Source: Pseudomonadales bacterium
Lineage (GTDB): Bacteria > Pseudomonadota > Gammaproteobacteria > Pseudomonadales > Pseudohongiellaceae
Direction: 5' to 3'
Assembly: GCA_022822865.1 (NCBI GenBank)
Contig: JAJDYJ010000039.1
Location: 1-64,000 of the forward strand
Length of the DNA: 64,000 nt
Both the position numbers and the translations under genes were made by a program. The notes under the pieces were generated by a model, which saw only the letters and a program-made list of their open reading frames with translations, had not been told where the DNA came from and did no database searches. Shown here one piece after another: positions 32,315-48,119 of the stretch (the first letter of the stretch is position 1; each line of letters starts with the position of its first letter).

Positions 32315-35238
32315 CGCAGGCCGACGCGCACGGTTCGCGGCTGCTGGAATCTTGTCGGAAATCCGTAAGTGGGAGAAATCCGCCGGCCGCCCCAGCGATC
32401 GGCGAATTCGTCTACTTCAAGCGCGGCGTCCGCGTCAAGCACGTTGAATACGTCAAGCCGCGTGATCAGCGAGCCGCCTAAAAATTCGTCGGCGGTATAT
32501 TTCAGGCCGAGATCCAGCCTGTGGACGTTGTCGGTTCTTCCGGCCGAGCCCCGCGGCGCCAACTCACCCTGCCGGTAGAAGGACAGCGATCCGAATGCTT
32601 GCGCATAGGGGTCGCTGGGGTGATATCCGAAGGCATTGCGCGGGCGTCCTGTCGAGAAATGAAAGGCGCCGCCGAACTGCCAGCCCGGCGCGAATTCCCA
32701 GCCTCCCCACATTTTCAATTGATGACGCCGGTCGTTGGGCAAGTCGCCGTGAGCGCCGTCGAGCAGACCCGGAAAGTCGAACTGCGTGGTCACGCCGGCG
32801 GAATCCTCGCCGGTGTCGCTGCGTACGGTTCCCTCGTAGTTGCCGTAGCTGTGCGACCAGGTGTAGGAGGCCCGGGCGTAGAACCGCCCGTCCCAGGGCC
32901 GCTGCAGATCGAGCGTCAGCGCGTGGTAGCGGCGCTTCATGGACGGAAAGCCGAGTTCTTCCCGCGTGAGCCGCAATTCGTCGAGGCCGCCGTCGCCGTC
33001 GATGTCAAAAATGGTCCGTACGCCGCGGCCGGGATTGGCGAGAATATAGTTGAACTCGCCGAATGTGCCGAGGGCCGGGTCCAGGGAGATGTCCTCGATG
33101 CCTTGCTTCAGGTCCCGGTGAGTGAAAGTGACGCCGAAGATATAGTCGGTCAGGATCGTGCTTTCGTAGCCGAGCAGATACTCGTCCTGGGCCATGGGCT
33201 CGATGTCGTGGTCGATCAGGCTGCGGACATCCGCTGTGGAGCCATCGGCGAAAACCGTGGTCTCGCCGATTTGCGCGCCGAGCGCGGTGCTGCCGTCTTC
33301 GGCGATGGCCTGATCGAGCACGTGCCACGATTCGATGGCAAACCAGGGGCTGCCCAGAAAAATATTGACCCTGCTTGCCACCGGCAGATGATAGCGGCCG
33401 TAGTTGGCGAACAGCTTGGAGTTTCTGTCGCCGCCGATATCCCAGGAGAATCCGATGCGCGGAGCGAACTGGTCCGTGATCTTGACGATAGTCCGTCCCG
33501 CCCCGTTGCGGTTGTCGAAGCGTTCGTTGCGCAGGCCGAATCGCAAGGTCGCGTCAAGCGGAGCGATGGTCCATTCGTCTTCCAGGTAGAAGGCGGTCGC
33601 AATCACGTCGAAATCGCCCGTCCGCGAGAATTCGCGGTAGCGCGTCACTTCGGTCACGCCCTCCGGAATGACCGCGCCATTGCGAAGCGTTTCGCCGGGA
33701 GTCGCCGGCAGGTACTGGAAATATCCGTCGCCGGAATAGCCCAGGTTATCGAAGGAAGTGTTTTCCTCGCGGTCCATGCCGAAGCGGATCAGATGTTCGT
33801 CGTTGACGGCCCATTCCATATCGACCCGTGTAATCTCGCGTTCGTCGTCGGCGGCGGACTTGACGAAACTCGTCCAGCAGCCGATCTGCCGGAAACCGCG
33901 GGAACGGGAGTCGATGGCGACCGGGCAGGCGTCTTCGCCCGGCGATCGTGAAGTGAGATCGTATTCGCTGACTCCCCACATGACCGTCGCGGCAAGATCG
34001 GGGCCGAAATAGCCCCGGTAAGTGAGAATGTGATTGTCGCCGCCACGGCCGATCGCGGTTTCGCTGAGTTCCCGGCCGACCGTATCGGTCGCCGCGTTCC
34101 AGCGATAGGAAGTACGGTCAACGGTTCTCGCGTCGGAAAATCCGGTGTATTCGATGCGGTGGTCGTCGCTGAGCAACCAGTCGAGTTTCAGTCCCCAGAA
34201 GCCGTCGTCGTCGGATTCCCGGTACAGCCGACCCCAGGCGCTGTAATCGTTGACGTCGACGTTCCTGAATTCATGAATGCCGTAGACGAGCAGCCGATCC
34301 TCGACGATGGGTCCGGCGGCGGAAACGAAGCTGCTGAAATCGTCCCGTTCGTCGAAACCGTCGGCCGAGTCATAGACGATGCGTTCGGAGGGATGCGCGA
34401 CGTTCGGTGCGTCCCCGCGCAGCGAATCGGGCTGGAAGTATCCGCCCAGGGTGAAGCGCCATTCGTTCGTGCCCCTCCTGGTAACCGCGTTGACCACGCC
34501 TCCCGTCGAGCGTCCGAATTCGGCCCCATAGCCGCCGGTCTTGATCTGGAACTGGTCGTAAAACTCGAAGGGAATGGTGCTCGCGCCGAGCCCATTGCGG
34601 AAGTTCGTCACGTTCATGCCGTTGATGTAGTAAACATTCTCGGCAACCGAGGCGCCGCCCAGCGAGGCGTAGGCGGAACCCGTGCCGTAATGGGCGCGGT
34701 TGCCGGCCGTACCGAACGACAGATCGCCTTGCACGGCGCCCGGCGCCATCAGCACCACCGCGTTCGGATCCCGCGGTATCGGCAGCCGCCGGATGTCGTC
34801 CGAGGTCACGATTCTCGCCGTCTCCGCCCGGGTTACGTCAAGCGGCGATTCGGGATCCTCGATGACGAGAATTTCCTCTACCGCCCTGGGATTTTCCAGC
34901 CGCAATGCGATTGACGTTCCTTCGCCGACATTCACTTCCGTGGGAACGATGCTCGATTGCAGGCCGCCCAGCGCGGCGAAGACCGCGTAGCGTCCGGTCA
35001 CGAGCGCGGAAAACCGGTAACGGCCGTCGGCGTCGGTTACGGCGGTACGGGTTCGGGCGGTGTCGGGATGAAAGGCGGTAACGGTGGCGCCCGCTACGGG
35101 CCCGGAGTTGGAATTGACCTCACCGAAGATGTAACCGAGAGTCGTTCCCTGCCCGTATGCGGGGCTGACCAGGGAAAGAGCGCATGTCAGGAGCGCGCAA
35201 AGCGAAACTGCAACAGCAGTCTTGACCGGCGACGGCAT
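32302..35238 (-). CDS. Oar-like TonB-dependent receptor with carboxypeptidase-regulatory domain
   Basis: A 978-residue outer-membrane protein. Signal peptide ends PAYGQ; residues about 30-115 form a carboxypeptidase-regulatory-like beta-sandwich (IFGEVNSNSGPVAGATVTA, TDADGRYRFSALVTGRY). A plug follows (IKTGGYGAEFGRSTGGVVNAVTR), then a barrel ending TVRVGLRYEF. This arrangement is that of Oar/OmpA-related TonB receptors linked to peptide or protein uptake. ATG 35238 was preferred to TTG 35253 because GGAG lies 9 bases before it. No regulator or enzyme partner is adjacent; the PotD-like gene is 32 bases upstream on the same strand. Confidence 0.9.
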   Translation of the reverse strand: MPSPVKTAVAVSLCALLTCALSLVSPAYGQGTTLGYIFGEVNSNSGPVAGATVTAFHPDTARTRTAVTDADGRYRFSALVTGRYAVFAALGGLQSSIVPTEVNVGEGTSIALRLENPRAVEEILVIEDPESPLDVTRAETARIVTSDDIRRLPIPRDPNAVVLMAPGAVQGDLSFGTAGNRAHYGTGSAYASLGGASVAENVYYINGMNVTNFRNGLGASTIPFEFYDQFQIKTGGYGAEFGRSTGGVVNAVTRRGTNEWRFTLGGYFQPDSLRGDAPNVAHPSERIVYDSADGFDERDDFSSFVSAAGPIVEDRLLVYGIHEFRNVDVNDYSAWGRLYRESDDDGFWGLKLDWLLSDDHRIEYTGFSDARTVDRTSYRWNAATDTVGRELSETAIGRGGDNHILTYRGYFGPDLAATVMWGVSEYDLTSRSPGEDACPVAIDSRSRGFRQIGCWTSFVKSAADDEREITRVDMEWAVNDEHLIRFGMDREENTSFDNLGYSGDGYFQYLPATPGETLRNGAVIPEGVTEVTRYREFSRTGDFDVIATAFYLEDEWTIAPLDATLRFGLRNERFDNRNGAGRTIVKITDQFAPRIGFSWDIGGDRNSKLFANYGRYHLPVASRVNIFLGSPWFAIESWHVLDQAIAEDGSTALGAQIGETTVFADGSTADVRSLIDHDIEPMAQDEYLLGYESTILTDYIFGVTFTHRDLKQGIEDISLDPALGTFGEFNYILANPGRGVRTIFDIDGDGGLDELRLTREELGFPSMKRRYHALTLDLQRPWDGRFYARASYTWSHSYGNYEGTVRSDTGEDSAGVTTQFDFPGLLDGAHGDLPNDRRHQLKMWGGWEFAPGWQFGGAFHFSTGRPRNAFGYHPSDPYAQAFGSLSFYRQGELAPRGSAGRTDNVHRLDLGLKYTADEFLGGSLITRLDVFNVLDADAALEVDEFADRWGGRRISPTYGFPTRFQQPRTVRVGLRYEF

Positions 35239-35270
35239 AGTCGGGTTCTCCAATTGTTTTTGTTCTTGGA

Positions 35271-36368
35271 CTAGCGCAACAACCAGGCGACGAATCGTTC
35301 GTTCATGTCATCGGCGTTTTCGCTCCACCAGGCCCAGTCGTTGCGCAGGGCGCGGCTGGTGTTTTCCGGTGAGGTGGGCATATGGGACCGCATGTCGATG
35401 CCGGTATCCAGATGTGTCGAAATCAATGGCTCCGCCGAGCGCCGCGTAGGGCTGTAGGCGATGTATTTTCCGAGCCCGGCAAGCGAATCCGGTCTCGAAG
35501 CAAACGCGATGAACCGCTGCGCCGCTTCGAATCTTTCAGTACCGGCGACGACCGTGAATTGTCCCGAGTCGAGCACCTGCCCATCCCAGACCACGACGAA
35601 AGGTTGATTTTCAAGCACTTGCGCGTTGAAAATCCGACCGTTGTAAGCCGTGGTCATGACCACCTCTCCGTCGGCGAGCAATTGCGGCGGCTGGGCGCCC
35701 ACCTGCCACCAGATCACTTCGTCCTTGATGGTATCGAGTTTGTCGAACGCGCGGTCCACGCCTTCGTCCGTATCGAGCACGGCGTACACCTCGTCGGCGG
35801 GAACGCCATCCGCCAGGAGCGCGAATTCGAGGTTCGCCAGCGGCGACCGGCGCATGCCGCGGCGGCCGGGGAAATTTTCCAGGTCGAAGAAGTCGGCGAT
35901 CGTTTCCGGCTTGCGGTCGCCTATGGTCTCGTCATTGTAGGCGTAAGCGGTGGAATAGAAGATCGTGGCCACGCCGCAGTCGCTCAGGGTATCGGGGTAG
36001 AAATCCTCTTCAATGGAGGCGCCGTCCAGGGCCGGGGCCAATATGGAAAAGTCCAGCGACTCGAAAAGCCCTTCGTCGCAGCCCCGAACGCCATCGAACA
36101 GTTCCACGTCCACCACGTCCCAGAAAACCGAACCGGTTTCGACCTGCGCGCGAATCTGCGCCAGACCGCCGTTGTAGTCTTCCAGACGGACCGCGATGCC
36201 GGTTTCCTCTTCGAAGGGTTTGACGATGGCTTCTTCCAGGGCTCTGGCGAAAGCGCCGCCCCAGGATACGACCGTAAGTTCCTGAGCAGCCGCCACGGAA
36301 GCTGCAGCGACGGTGCAAGAGAAAACGAATCCTCCGGCCATCTGGCGGAGTGCATGATGCGAGATCAA
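35271..36368 (-). CDS. PotD-like ABC transporter substrate-binding protein
   Basis: A 365-residue periplasmic binding protein with a signal peptide (ending VAAAQ). ELTVVSWGGAFARALEEAIVKPFEEETG is the typical opening of spermidine/putrescine-type (PotD/PotF) binding proteins, and DVVDVELFDGVRGCDEGLFE and WWQVGAQPPQLLADGEVVM match the family core. Start is TTG 36368 with a perfect AGGAGG at 36377-36382, 8 bases away. No permease or ATPase gene is near, so it must use a distant transporter. It is transcribed toward the Oar-like receptor and may deliver a ligand that receptor imports. Confidence 0.87.
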   Translation of the reverse strand: MISHHALRQMAGGFVFSCTVAAASVAAAQELTVVSWGGAFARALEEAIVKPFEEETGIAVRLEDYNGGLAQIRAQVETGSVFWDVVDVELFDGVRGCDEGLFESLDFSILAPALDGASIEEDFYPDTLSDCGVATIFYSTAYAYNDETIGDRKPETIADFFDLENFPGRRGMRRSPLANLEFALLADGVPADEVYAVLDTDEGVDRAFDKLDTIKDEVIWWQVGAQPPQLLADGEVVMTTAYNGRIFNAQVLENQPFVVVWDGQVLDSGQFTVVAGTERFEAAQRFIAFASRPDSLAGLGKYIAYSPTRRSAEPLISTHLDTGIDMRSHMPTSPENTSRALRNDWAWWSENADDMNERFVAWLLR

Positions 36369-36503
36369 GGCGGATTCCTCCTTGTTGTTTCACGAAAAAA
36401 TACGAATTGCCGGCCGGGCCCGGATATAACGTTCCTTCATGCGGAATCGTGCCAAACCGGAATGCGGTTGTCCAGCGGGCGCGGCCCGTTCGGGGCCGGC
36501 CTG

Positions 36504-39623
<3,120 letters not shown>

Positions 39624-39638
39624 TCCGGATTCGCCGAA

Positions 39639-39923
39639 TCAGGATTTTTCGTTCTTGACCGCAACAAAGCCGGATTGGCCTTTGCCTTTTGCCCGGCGCA
39701 CGGTGTAGCCGTAAAGTCCCAGATTGAATTTACGGTCGCCTTCCATGCCCGCCAGCGCCTCGACAATCCGGTCGGCAACCGGATCCGATTCCGGCACTTC
39801 ACTGGCTTGCCTCAAGAGCCATTTGCTGAAAGCGTCTTCGGCGAGGTCGTCACCGATCGACTTGCGCAAAGCGTTCAATTTCCTTAAATGACCTTTGGTC
39901 AATGTACTTTCGTCTATGGACAT
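39639..39923 (-). CDS. Small conserved-looking hypothetical protein
   Basis: A 94-residue soluble protein I do not recognise. It is charged and mostly helical in the first half (LRKLNALRKSIGDDLAED, then FSKWLLRQA). The second half ends GLYGYTVRRAKGKGQSG with many Lys/Arg, possibly nucleic-acid binding. The start ATG 39923 has AGCAGGAGAC upstream. It is convergent with guaA, 15 bases away. Codon use resembles its neighbours, so it looks like a genuine gene. Confidence 0.65.
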   Translation of the reverse strand: MSIDESTLTKGHLRKLNALRKSIGDDLAEDAFSKWLLRQASEVPESDPVADRIVEALAGMEGDRKFNLGLYGYTVRRAKGKGQSGFVAVKNEKS

Positions 39924-40237
39924 TATAGTCTCCTGCTGATATGCCGGATTGGCCGGAAAACTTGATTCCGGAAAACCAATTCATGGCGAAGGTTGTAAAT
40001 CGAGTCGCGAGAATACTTCAGTTTGAGAAACGCATCAAGCATCAATAACAGCAAACAAACTTTTTCCGTTTCAAGAATTCTCAAATGTTCCATGACTATA
40101 TTCAGTGACCGACATCCCGATTTCTTTATTTCAACAAAATTGAAATTTCGCGAAATTCGGCGATTACTCCGTTACTGCAATTGTCCGATCAAGTACACTT
40201 GGCTTCCCATGGACAGTTCGGAAAAGAGGCTCCAGCC
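39924..40237. other. AT-rich spacer before the GH16 gene
   Basis: This 314-base stretch is much more AT-rich than the rest. A 10-codon reading frame (ATG 40209 to TGA 40241: MDSSEKRLQP) ends overlapping the TTG start of the glucanase. Two inverted repeats lie at 40129-40157 (separate entry). A longer frame running through it from 40023 has poor codon use and is probably not a gene. Confidence 0.5.
40129..40157 (+). promoter_or_regulatory. Overlapping palindromes upstream of the GH16 gene
   Basis: TTTCAA-caaaa-TTGAAA spans 40129-40145, and the perfect palindrome AATTTCGCGAAATT spans 40144-40157. They lie 80 to 110 bases before the start of the glucanase. They look like operator sites for a repressor or a sugar-responsive regulator. 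No regulator gene is adjacent. Confidence 0.45.
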
Positions 40238-41122
40238 TTGAAAGGCGTTCGCATACTCGCAGTGGCAATAATACTGGCGCAACCCGGTGCGGCCTCGCCG
40301 GGCAATGCCGCCTCGAACGTAAACATCGACGACCCGACCTTGATCGTCGCCGACAACACGCCGGTTGCGCCAGGAGGGGAGATGAGCCTGGTCTGGAACG
40401 ATGAATTCGATGGCGCCCGGCTCGATCCGGCATCCTGGTTCGTCGAGACCGGCGACGGCAGCCAATACTCGATTCCCGGCTGGGGCAACGACGAATTGCA
40501 ATGGTACTTGCCGGACAGCGCGAGTATTGAAAACGGAATCTTGCTCATCACCGCGCGCCGGCAACAGCATGGCGACTTTCAGTATACGTCGGCCCGCATC
40601 AATACCCGCGACCGCTTCGCATTCCGCTACGGCCGCATCGAAGCGCGCATCCGGCTGCCGGCGGGGCAGGGCATCTGGCCGGCATTCTGGCTGATGCCCC
40701 AGGAGAACGCCTATGGCGGCTGGGCCGCATCGGGCGAGATCGACATCATGGAAGCGGTCAACCCCGGCGCCGGCGGCGGCAATACGGTGCATGGCACGAT
40801 CCACTATGGAGACGTATCGCCGAACAATCGCTATTCCGGCAGTGAACACGCGGTCCAGGGCAGCGTCACGGATGAGTTTCACATTTACGCCGTCGAATGG
40901 GACGAGCGGGAAATCCGCTGGTATGTGGACGATGTGAATTACGCCACGCAGAGAAATTGGCATACCTCCGCCGCCGCCTTTCCCGCGCCGTTCGACCGGA
41001 CTTTCCATATTGTTCTCAACGTCGCCGTAGGCGGCGGGTTTCCCGGCCCTCCCGATTCGACGACGAACTTTCCCGTGACTATGGAAGTCGACTACGTTCG
41101 GGTATATTCGGGCGAACCCTGA
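40238..41122 (+). CDS. Secreted GH16 beta-glucanase (laminarinase-like)
   Basis: A 294-residue glycoside hydrolase family 16 enzyme that would cleave beta-1,3 or mixed beta-1,3/1,4 glucans. Signal peptide covers about residues 1-20. The catalytic motif is GEIDIME at 166-172, with nucleophile Glu167 and acid/base Glu172. The entry strand LVWNDEFDG and the C-terminal MEVDYVRVY are standard GH16 landmarks. I chose TTG 40238 because AGAGG at 40225-40229 precedes it and it places the signal peptide at the N-terminus; an in-frame TTG at 40181 is possible. It ends one base before the next gene. Confidence 0.85.
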   Translation: MKGVRILAVAIILAQPGAASPGNAASNVNIDDPTLIVADNTPVAPGGEMSLVWNDEFDGARLDPASWFVETGDGSQYSIPGWGNDELQWYLPDSASIENGILLITARRQQHGDFQYTSARINTRDRFAFRYGRIEARIRLPAGQGIWPAFWLMPQENAYGGWAASGEIDIMEAVNPGAGGGNTVHGTIHYGDVSPNNRYSGSEHAVQGSVTDEFHIYAVEWDEREIRWYVDDVNYATQRNWHTSAAAFPAPFDRTFHIVLNVAVGGGFPGPPDSTTNFPVTMEVDYVRVYSGEP

Positions 41123-41123
41123 G

Positions 41124-41807
41124 ATGTGGTCATCGTTGACCGTCAAGCAAGTGCCGCGCACCGGCTGGAGTTCCCGCCAGCCGCTGAATCTGCGCCCGCA
41201 CCCGTTTACCTTGCTGTTGATGATGTTCGGGCTTGTCCTGCTGGGCATCGGCGAGGCATTTCTGATCGCTTCCGGCGCCGGAGTAAGCCCCTGGACCGTT
41301 CTCGCCCAGGGAATCGAATTCCAGACCGGAATCAGCATCGGCTGGGCGACCTTTGCCGTGAGCCTGGTCGTGTTGTTGCTCTGGATTCCGCTAAAGGAGA
41401 TTCCGGGCATCGGCACGATCATGAATGCGATCGTCGTTGCCGCCGCCATGGACTGGTCGCTGCAATATCTGCCGCGCCCCGAAGTCTGGCCACTGCAATT
41501 ACTGGAAGTGACGGGCGGCATTCTGTTGTTCGGCGCAGGCAGCGGCCTCTATCTCATGGCCAATCTCGGCCCCGGCCCCCGCGATGGCCTGATGACCTCG
41601 CTGCAACGCATAAGCGGCCGGCCCATCGCACTGGTGCGGGGCGTCCTCGAAGTCAGCGTCGTCGCATTCGGCTGGATGCTGGGCGGCACGGTCGGTTACG
41701 GCACCATAATGTTCGCGTTGCTGGTCGGGCCGGCGGTTTCTTTCTGCATGTATTGGATATCGCGCCTGTCGCCGGCTCAACAGCCGGCACCGGAGCAGGT
41801 TCTGTGA
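41124..41807 (+). CDS. YczE-like integral membrane protein
   Basis: A 227-residue membrane protein with about five or six helices. LLLMMFGLVLLGIGEAFLI and GAGVSPWTVLAQGI near residues 30-60, followed later by ANLGPGPRDGLMTSLQRI, are features of the YczE/YitT-like family of unknown function. The ATG at 41124 follows the glucanase stop by one base. Its stop overlaps the GTG of tadA, so the three genes form one coupled unit. Confidence 0.8.
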   Translation: MWSSLTVKQVPRTGWSSRQPLNLRPHPFTLLLMMFGLVLLGIGEAFLIASGAGVSPWTVLAQGIEFQTGISIGWATFAVSLVVLLLWIPLKEIPGIGTIMNAIVVAAAMDWSLQYLPRPEVWPLQLLEVTGGILLFGAGSGLYLMANLGPGPRDGLMTSLQRISGRPIALVRGVLEVSVVAFGWMLGGTVGYGTIMFALLVGPAVSFCMYWISRLSPAQQPAPEQVL

Positions 41808-42289
41808 GCGCGACGAACGCTAAAGCTCAGACCGAGGATGTGCATTTCATGCATATCGCGCTCGGACTCGCACGCGAGGCGCAGGCGCTGGACGAAGTTT
41901 CCGTGGGCGCGGTGCTCGTCAGCGACGGCAAGGTCATCGGCCGCGGTCATAATCGCTCCGTAAGCAGCAAAGACCCTACCGCTCACGCCGAAATCGAGGT
42001 CTTGCGGCAGGCCGCGCGCAAGGCCGGCAACTACCGCCTTCCGGGAGCGACGCTGTACGTAACCATAGAACCCTGCGCCATGTGCGTCGGCGCCATGATT
42101 CACGCCCGCATCGCCCGGCTCGTTTTCGGCGCCCGCGAGCCGCGGGCCGGAGCGGTGCTGAGCCGCGAATCGCTCGCGGACAAGACCTGGCTGAACCATC
42201 GGATCGAAGTCGCCGAAGGCGTTCTCGCCGAAGAATGCGGCGCACTCCTGACCGAATTCTTCGCCCGCAAACGCGCAGCCAAACCGTAA
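41804..42289 (+). CDS. tadA: tRNA-specific adenosine deaminase
   Basis: A 161-residue zinc deaminase that makes inosine at the wobble position of tRNA-Arg. Zinc ligands are His61 (HAE, with Glu63 as the proton shuttle) and Cys91/Cys94 (PCAMC), followed by [15 protein letters not shown], which fits TadA well. The start GTG 41804 overlaps the previous stop (GTGA) with GGAGCAGG upstream; an internal ATG at 41849 would also preserve the fold. It lies between a membrane protein and purL. Confidence 0.93.
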   Translation: MSATNAKAQTEDVHFMHIALGLAREAQALDEVSVGAVLVSDGKVIGRGHNRSVSSKDPTAHAEIEVLRQAARKAGNYRLPGATLYVTIEPCAMCVGAMIHARIARLVFGAREPRAGAVLSRESLADKTWLNHRIEVAEGVLAEECGALLTEFFARKRAAKP

Positions 42290-42354
42290 ATCCTTTATCA
42301 TTGCGCCCTGTTTTCCGGCAGCGCCGCTGCCGGCGGCCGCTCCGGGATTTTTTC

Positions 42355-46215
<3,861 letters not shown>

Positions 46216-46217
46216 AA

Positions 46218-46547
46218 ATGGCTGATAACAGTTTGTACAAGATCGAGTTTTACGTTCCCGAGTCCCATCTCGAAGCGGTGAAGACAGCCATGTTCGCCGC
46301 CGGCGCCGGCCGCGTCGGCGACTACGACAGTTGCGCCTGGCAAAACCTCGGCCAGGGGCAATTTCGCCCGCTCGAAGGCGCCGACCCCTACATCGGTCAA
46401 ACCGGCAGGGTGGAAACCGAGCCCGAGTTCAAGGTGGAGATGGTCTGTGCGGGTGAGCTCGTCCGCGAAGTCGTAACCGCGATGAAGCGGGCCCATCCAT
46501 ACGAGGAAGTCGCCCACGCCGTGATCCGCTGCGAGCGAATCGGATAA
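46218..46547 (+). CDS. NIF3-like domain protein
   Basis: A 109-residue protein resembling the CutA-like insert domain of the NIF3/YbgI family, here as a free-standing protein (YKIEFYVPESHLEAVKTAMFAAGAG, then TEPEFKVEMVC and AHPYEEVAHAV). Stand-alone forms of this domain are common in proteobacteria; function is unknown. It starts 2 bases after purL and is probably co-transcribed. A palindromic repeat follows. Confidence 0.82.
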   Translation: MADNSLYKIEFYVPESHLEAVKTAMFAAGAGRVGDYDSCAWQNLGQGQFRPLEGADPYIGQTGRVETEPEFKVEMVCAGELVREVVTAMKRAHPYEEVAHAVIRCERIG

Positions 46548-46552
46548 GAAAT

Positions 46553-46599
46553 ACTCCCCCTGTGGGGGAGTCAAATCCGCATAGCGGATTTGGTGGGGG
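46553..46599. repeat. Third copy of the ACTCCCCC/CCAAATCCGC palindromic repeat
   Basis: ACTCCCCC-tgt-GGGGGAGT (46553-46571) is followed by AAATCCGC-ata-GCGGATTT (46573-46591) and GGTGGGGG. The unit is the same as at 14446-14492. It sits between the convergent NIF3-like and Nudix genes and could terminate both. Confidence 0.75.
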
Positions 46600-46616
46600 A
46601 GCGTTTCCAGGATCGA

Positions 46617-47210
46617 TCAATTGGCTTCAGGCGCGCTCGAACTGATCAGCCGTACATCGAGTTCGCGGCCGTTGCGGGTCACGTCGAACATGCGTACCGG
46701 AAAGTGTTGTTTTTCCCTGTCCCGGAAGTAGCGTTCGAGCGTGATTCTCACGACAGGGAAGGCGATTTCGTCCCAGGGTACTGCCGATTCGGCGCACAGT
46801 TTCGTTTCCAGCGTTTCCTCTGTGAAACCGAGATTCGCTTCGAGAATGTTCGCCCGAAACAGCAGATAGACCTGGTTGATCTGGGGCAGATTGAACAGCG
46901 TGTAAAGCGTGCTGTCGCCGAGTTCGATGCGCGCGCCGGCTTCTTCCATGGTTTCGCGGACGGCGCCCGCGTGGGTCGACTCGCCGTTTTCCATGAAGCC
47001 CGCCGGCAGTGTCCACTTGCCATGGCGCGGCTCGATGCCGCGCTTGCAGAGCAACACCCGGCCGTCTTCGCTTACCGGCACCGCGCCGACGACATTGCGC
47101 GGATTCTGGTAGAACACGACGTCGCAGGCGGGGCAGTAATGGCGCTGGCGGTCGTCGCCCTGGGGAATCACATGGCTGACCGGTCCGGCGCAGTGCTGGC
47201 AGAACTTCAT
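46617..47210 (-). CDS. Nudix hydrolase with N-terminal zinc ribbon
   Basis: A 197-residue enzyme. Cys4, Cys7, Cys26 and Cys29 (CQHC, CPAC) form a zinc ribbon. The Nudix box GFMENGESTHAGAVRETMEEAGA spans 71-93 and contains the expected G-x5-E-x7-RE-x2-EE-x-G residues, so it cleaves a nucleoside diphosphate-linked compound such as NADH, ADP-ribose or FAD. Start ATG 47210 overlaps the pspC stop (ATGA); an upstream ATG at 47228 is less likely. Its coupling to pspC ties it to the phage-shock operon. Confidence 0.88.
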   Translation of the reverse strand: MKFCQHCAGPVSHVIPQGDDRQRHYCPACDVVFYQNPRNVVGAVPVSEDGRVLLCKRGIEPRHGKWTLPAGFMENGESTHAGAVRETMEEAGARIELGDSTLYTLFNLPQINQVYLLFRANILEANLGFTEETLETKLCAESAVPWDEIAFPVVRITLERYFRDREKQHFPVRMFDVTRNGRELDVRLISSSAPEAN

Positions 47211-47875
47211 GCGCGCTTGATTTCGCAATGCAGGCGGAAGCTCTTGGAGGTCATGTAGGACTCGATTTCACGCAGGCGTTTTTCCAGATCGCGAAAGGCG
47301 GCGGCGCAGTCTCCGGCCTTGCCGCTCTTGCGTCCTGGCTTGTGTGGCGGTTCACCCGACGATGGCGGCGGCTCGCCGTGAGCGGAGCGGTCCCGGCGTT
47401 GCCGCCTGCGCTCCAGCCGCTCGTCTTCGAGAAATGGATCGGGGTCGAGCAGGAAAATACAGAGGATGTACCCGAAAATCGTAAAGGGGCCCAATACGAA
47501 CAGTGAAAGAAAGGTCAGCAGGCGGATCCAGAACGGGCTGACTTCGAGATAGTCGGCGATTCCCGCGCAGACGCCCGCGAGTTTCTTGTCGCGGGTATTG
47601 CGGTAGATCGGCTTGCGATAATTCAGGTTGCGGAAATGTTCCGATGTTCCAGCGGGATCGAGGTTGTCCCAGGTCCGGTCGCGGAAAACGTCGCGGTCCA
47701 TGCAGAACCACATCACGAAATAACCCAGAAACAGCGACGGCCAGAACAGGACGGCGATCACGAAGACCGTTCGCACCAGGGCGGCGGGAACGTCAAGCCA
47801 TTCCGCGATGCCGCTGCATACGCCGAGCCAGACGGCATTGCTTTTCTTCAGACGCAAACTACCCCGCCTGCTCAT
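47207..47875 (-). CDS. pspC: Phage-shock protein C, two PspC domains
   Basis: A 222-residue inner-membrane protein with two PspC units: WLGVCSGIAEWLDVPAALVR near residue 15 and LAGVCAGIADYLEVSPFWIR near residue 98, each followed by hydrophobic helices. A basic, proline-rich linker and a coiled-coil-like tail follow. Typical PspC in E. coli has one unit, so the tandem arrangement is notable. It senses envelope stress and binds PspA or PspB. The gene overlaps pspB by 17 bases. Confidence 0.9.
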   Translation of the reverse strand: MSRRGSLRLKKSNAVWLGVCSGIAEWLDVPAALVRTVFVIAVLFWPSLFLGYFVMWFCMDRDVFRDRTWDNLDPAGTSEHFRNLNYRKPIYRNTRDKKLAGVCAGIADYLEVSPFWIRLLTFLSLFVLGPFTIFGYILCIFLLDPDPFLEDERLERRRQRRDRSAHGEPPPSSGEPPHKPGRKSGKAGDCAAAFRDLEKRLREIESYMTSKSFRLHCEIKRA

Positions 47876-48110
47876 GATGCTCCCTCCAGTTGGGGACTTC
47901 GGCGTCGAGGATCGACTCGAGCACGTCGATGCGCTCGGTCAATGAATCGGCCATGGCCGACAGCCGTTCGAGGTCGTGATTGTCTCCGTCCCGCTCATGG
48001 CGCCGGCGCTGGCGTTTGCTGCCGCTCCCGGTGACTCCAAGCATGATCCAGAACGTGATGAAGAGGAAGACCATCCCCACCAGGGCGATGACGAAAGTGA
48101 AGGCATTCAT
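47859..48110 (-). CDS. pspB: Phage-shock protein B
   Basis: An 83-residue inner-membrane protein: one N-terminal helix (residues 3-26), then a charged cytoplasmic coiled coil (HDLERLSAMADSLTERIDVLESILD). This is the PspB layout, which with PspC relieves PspA inhibition of PspF. It starts 9 bases after pspA. Confidence 0.88.
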   Translation of the reverse strand: MNAFTFVIALVGMVFLFITFWIMLGVTGSGSKRQRRRHERDGDNHDLERLSAMADSLTERIDVLESILDAEVPNWREHHEQAG

Positions 48111-48119
48111 ATCCGTGAC

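Noticed and set aside
39628..39649. Possible terminator after guaA (GATTCG-c-CGAATC then TTTTT)
   Set aside because: The real stem is only about 4 bp once a loop is allowed, and it lies against the convergent gene end; too weak to list.
40023..40241. 72-codon frame upstream of the glucanase
   Set aside because: AT-rich region, no binding site, no recognisable domain; only the last ten codons from ATG 40209 were kept as a possible leader.
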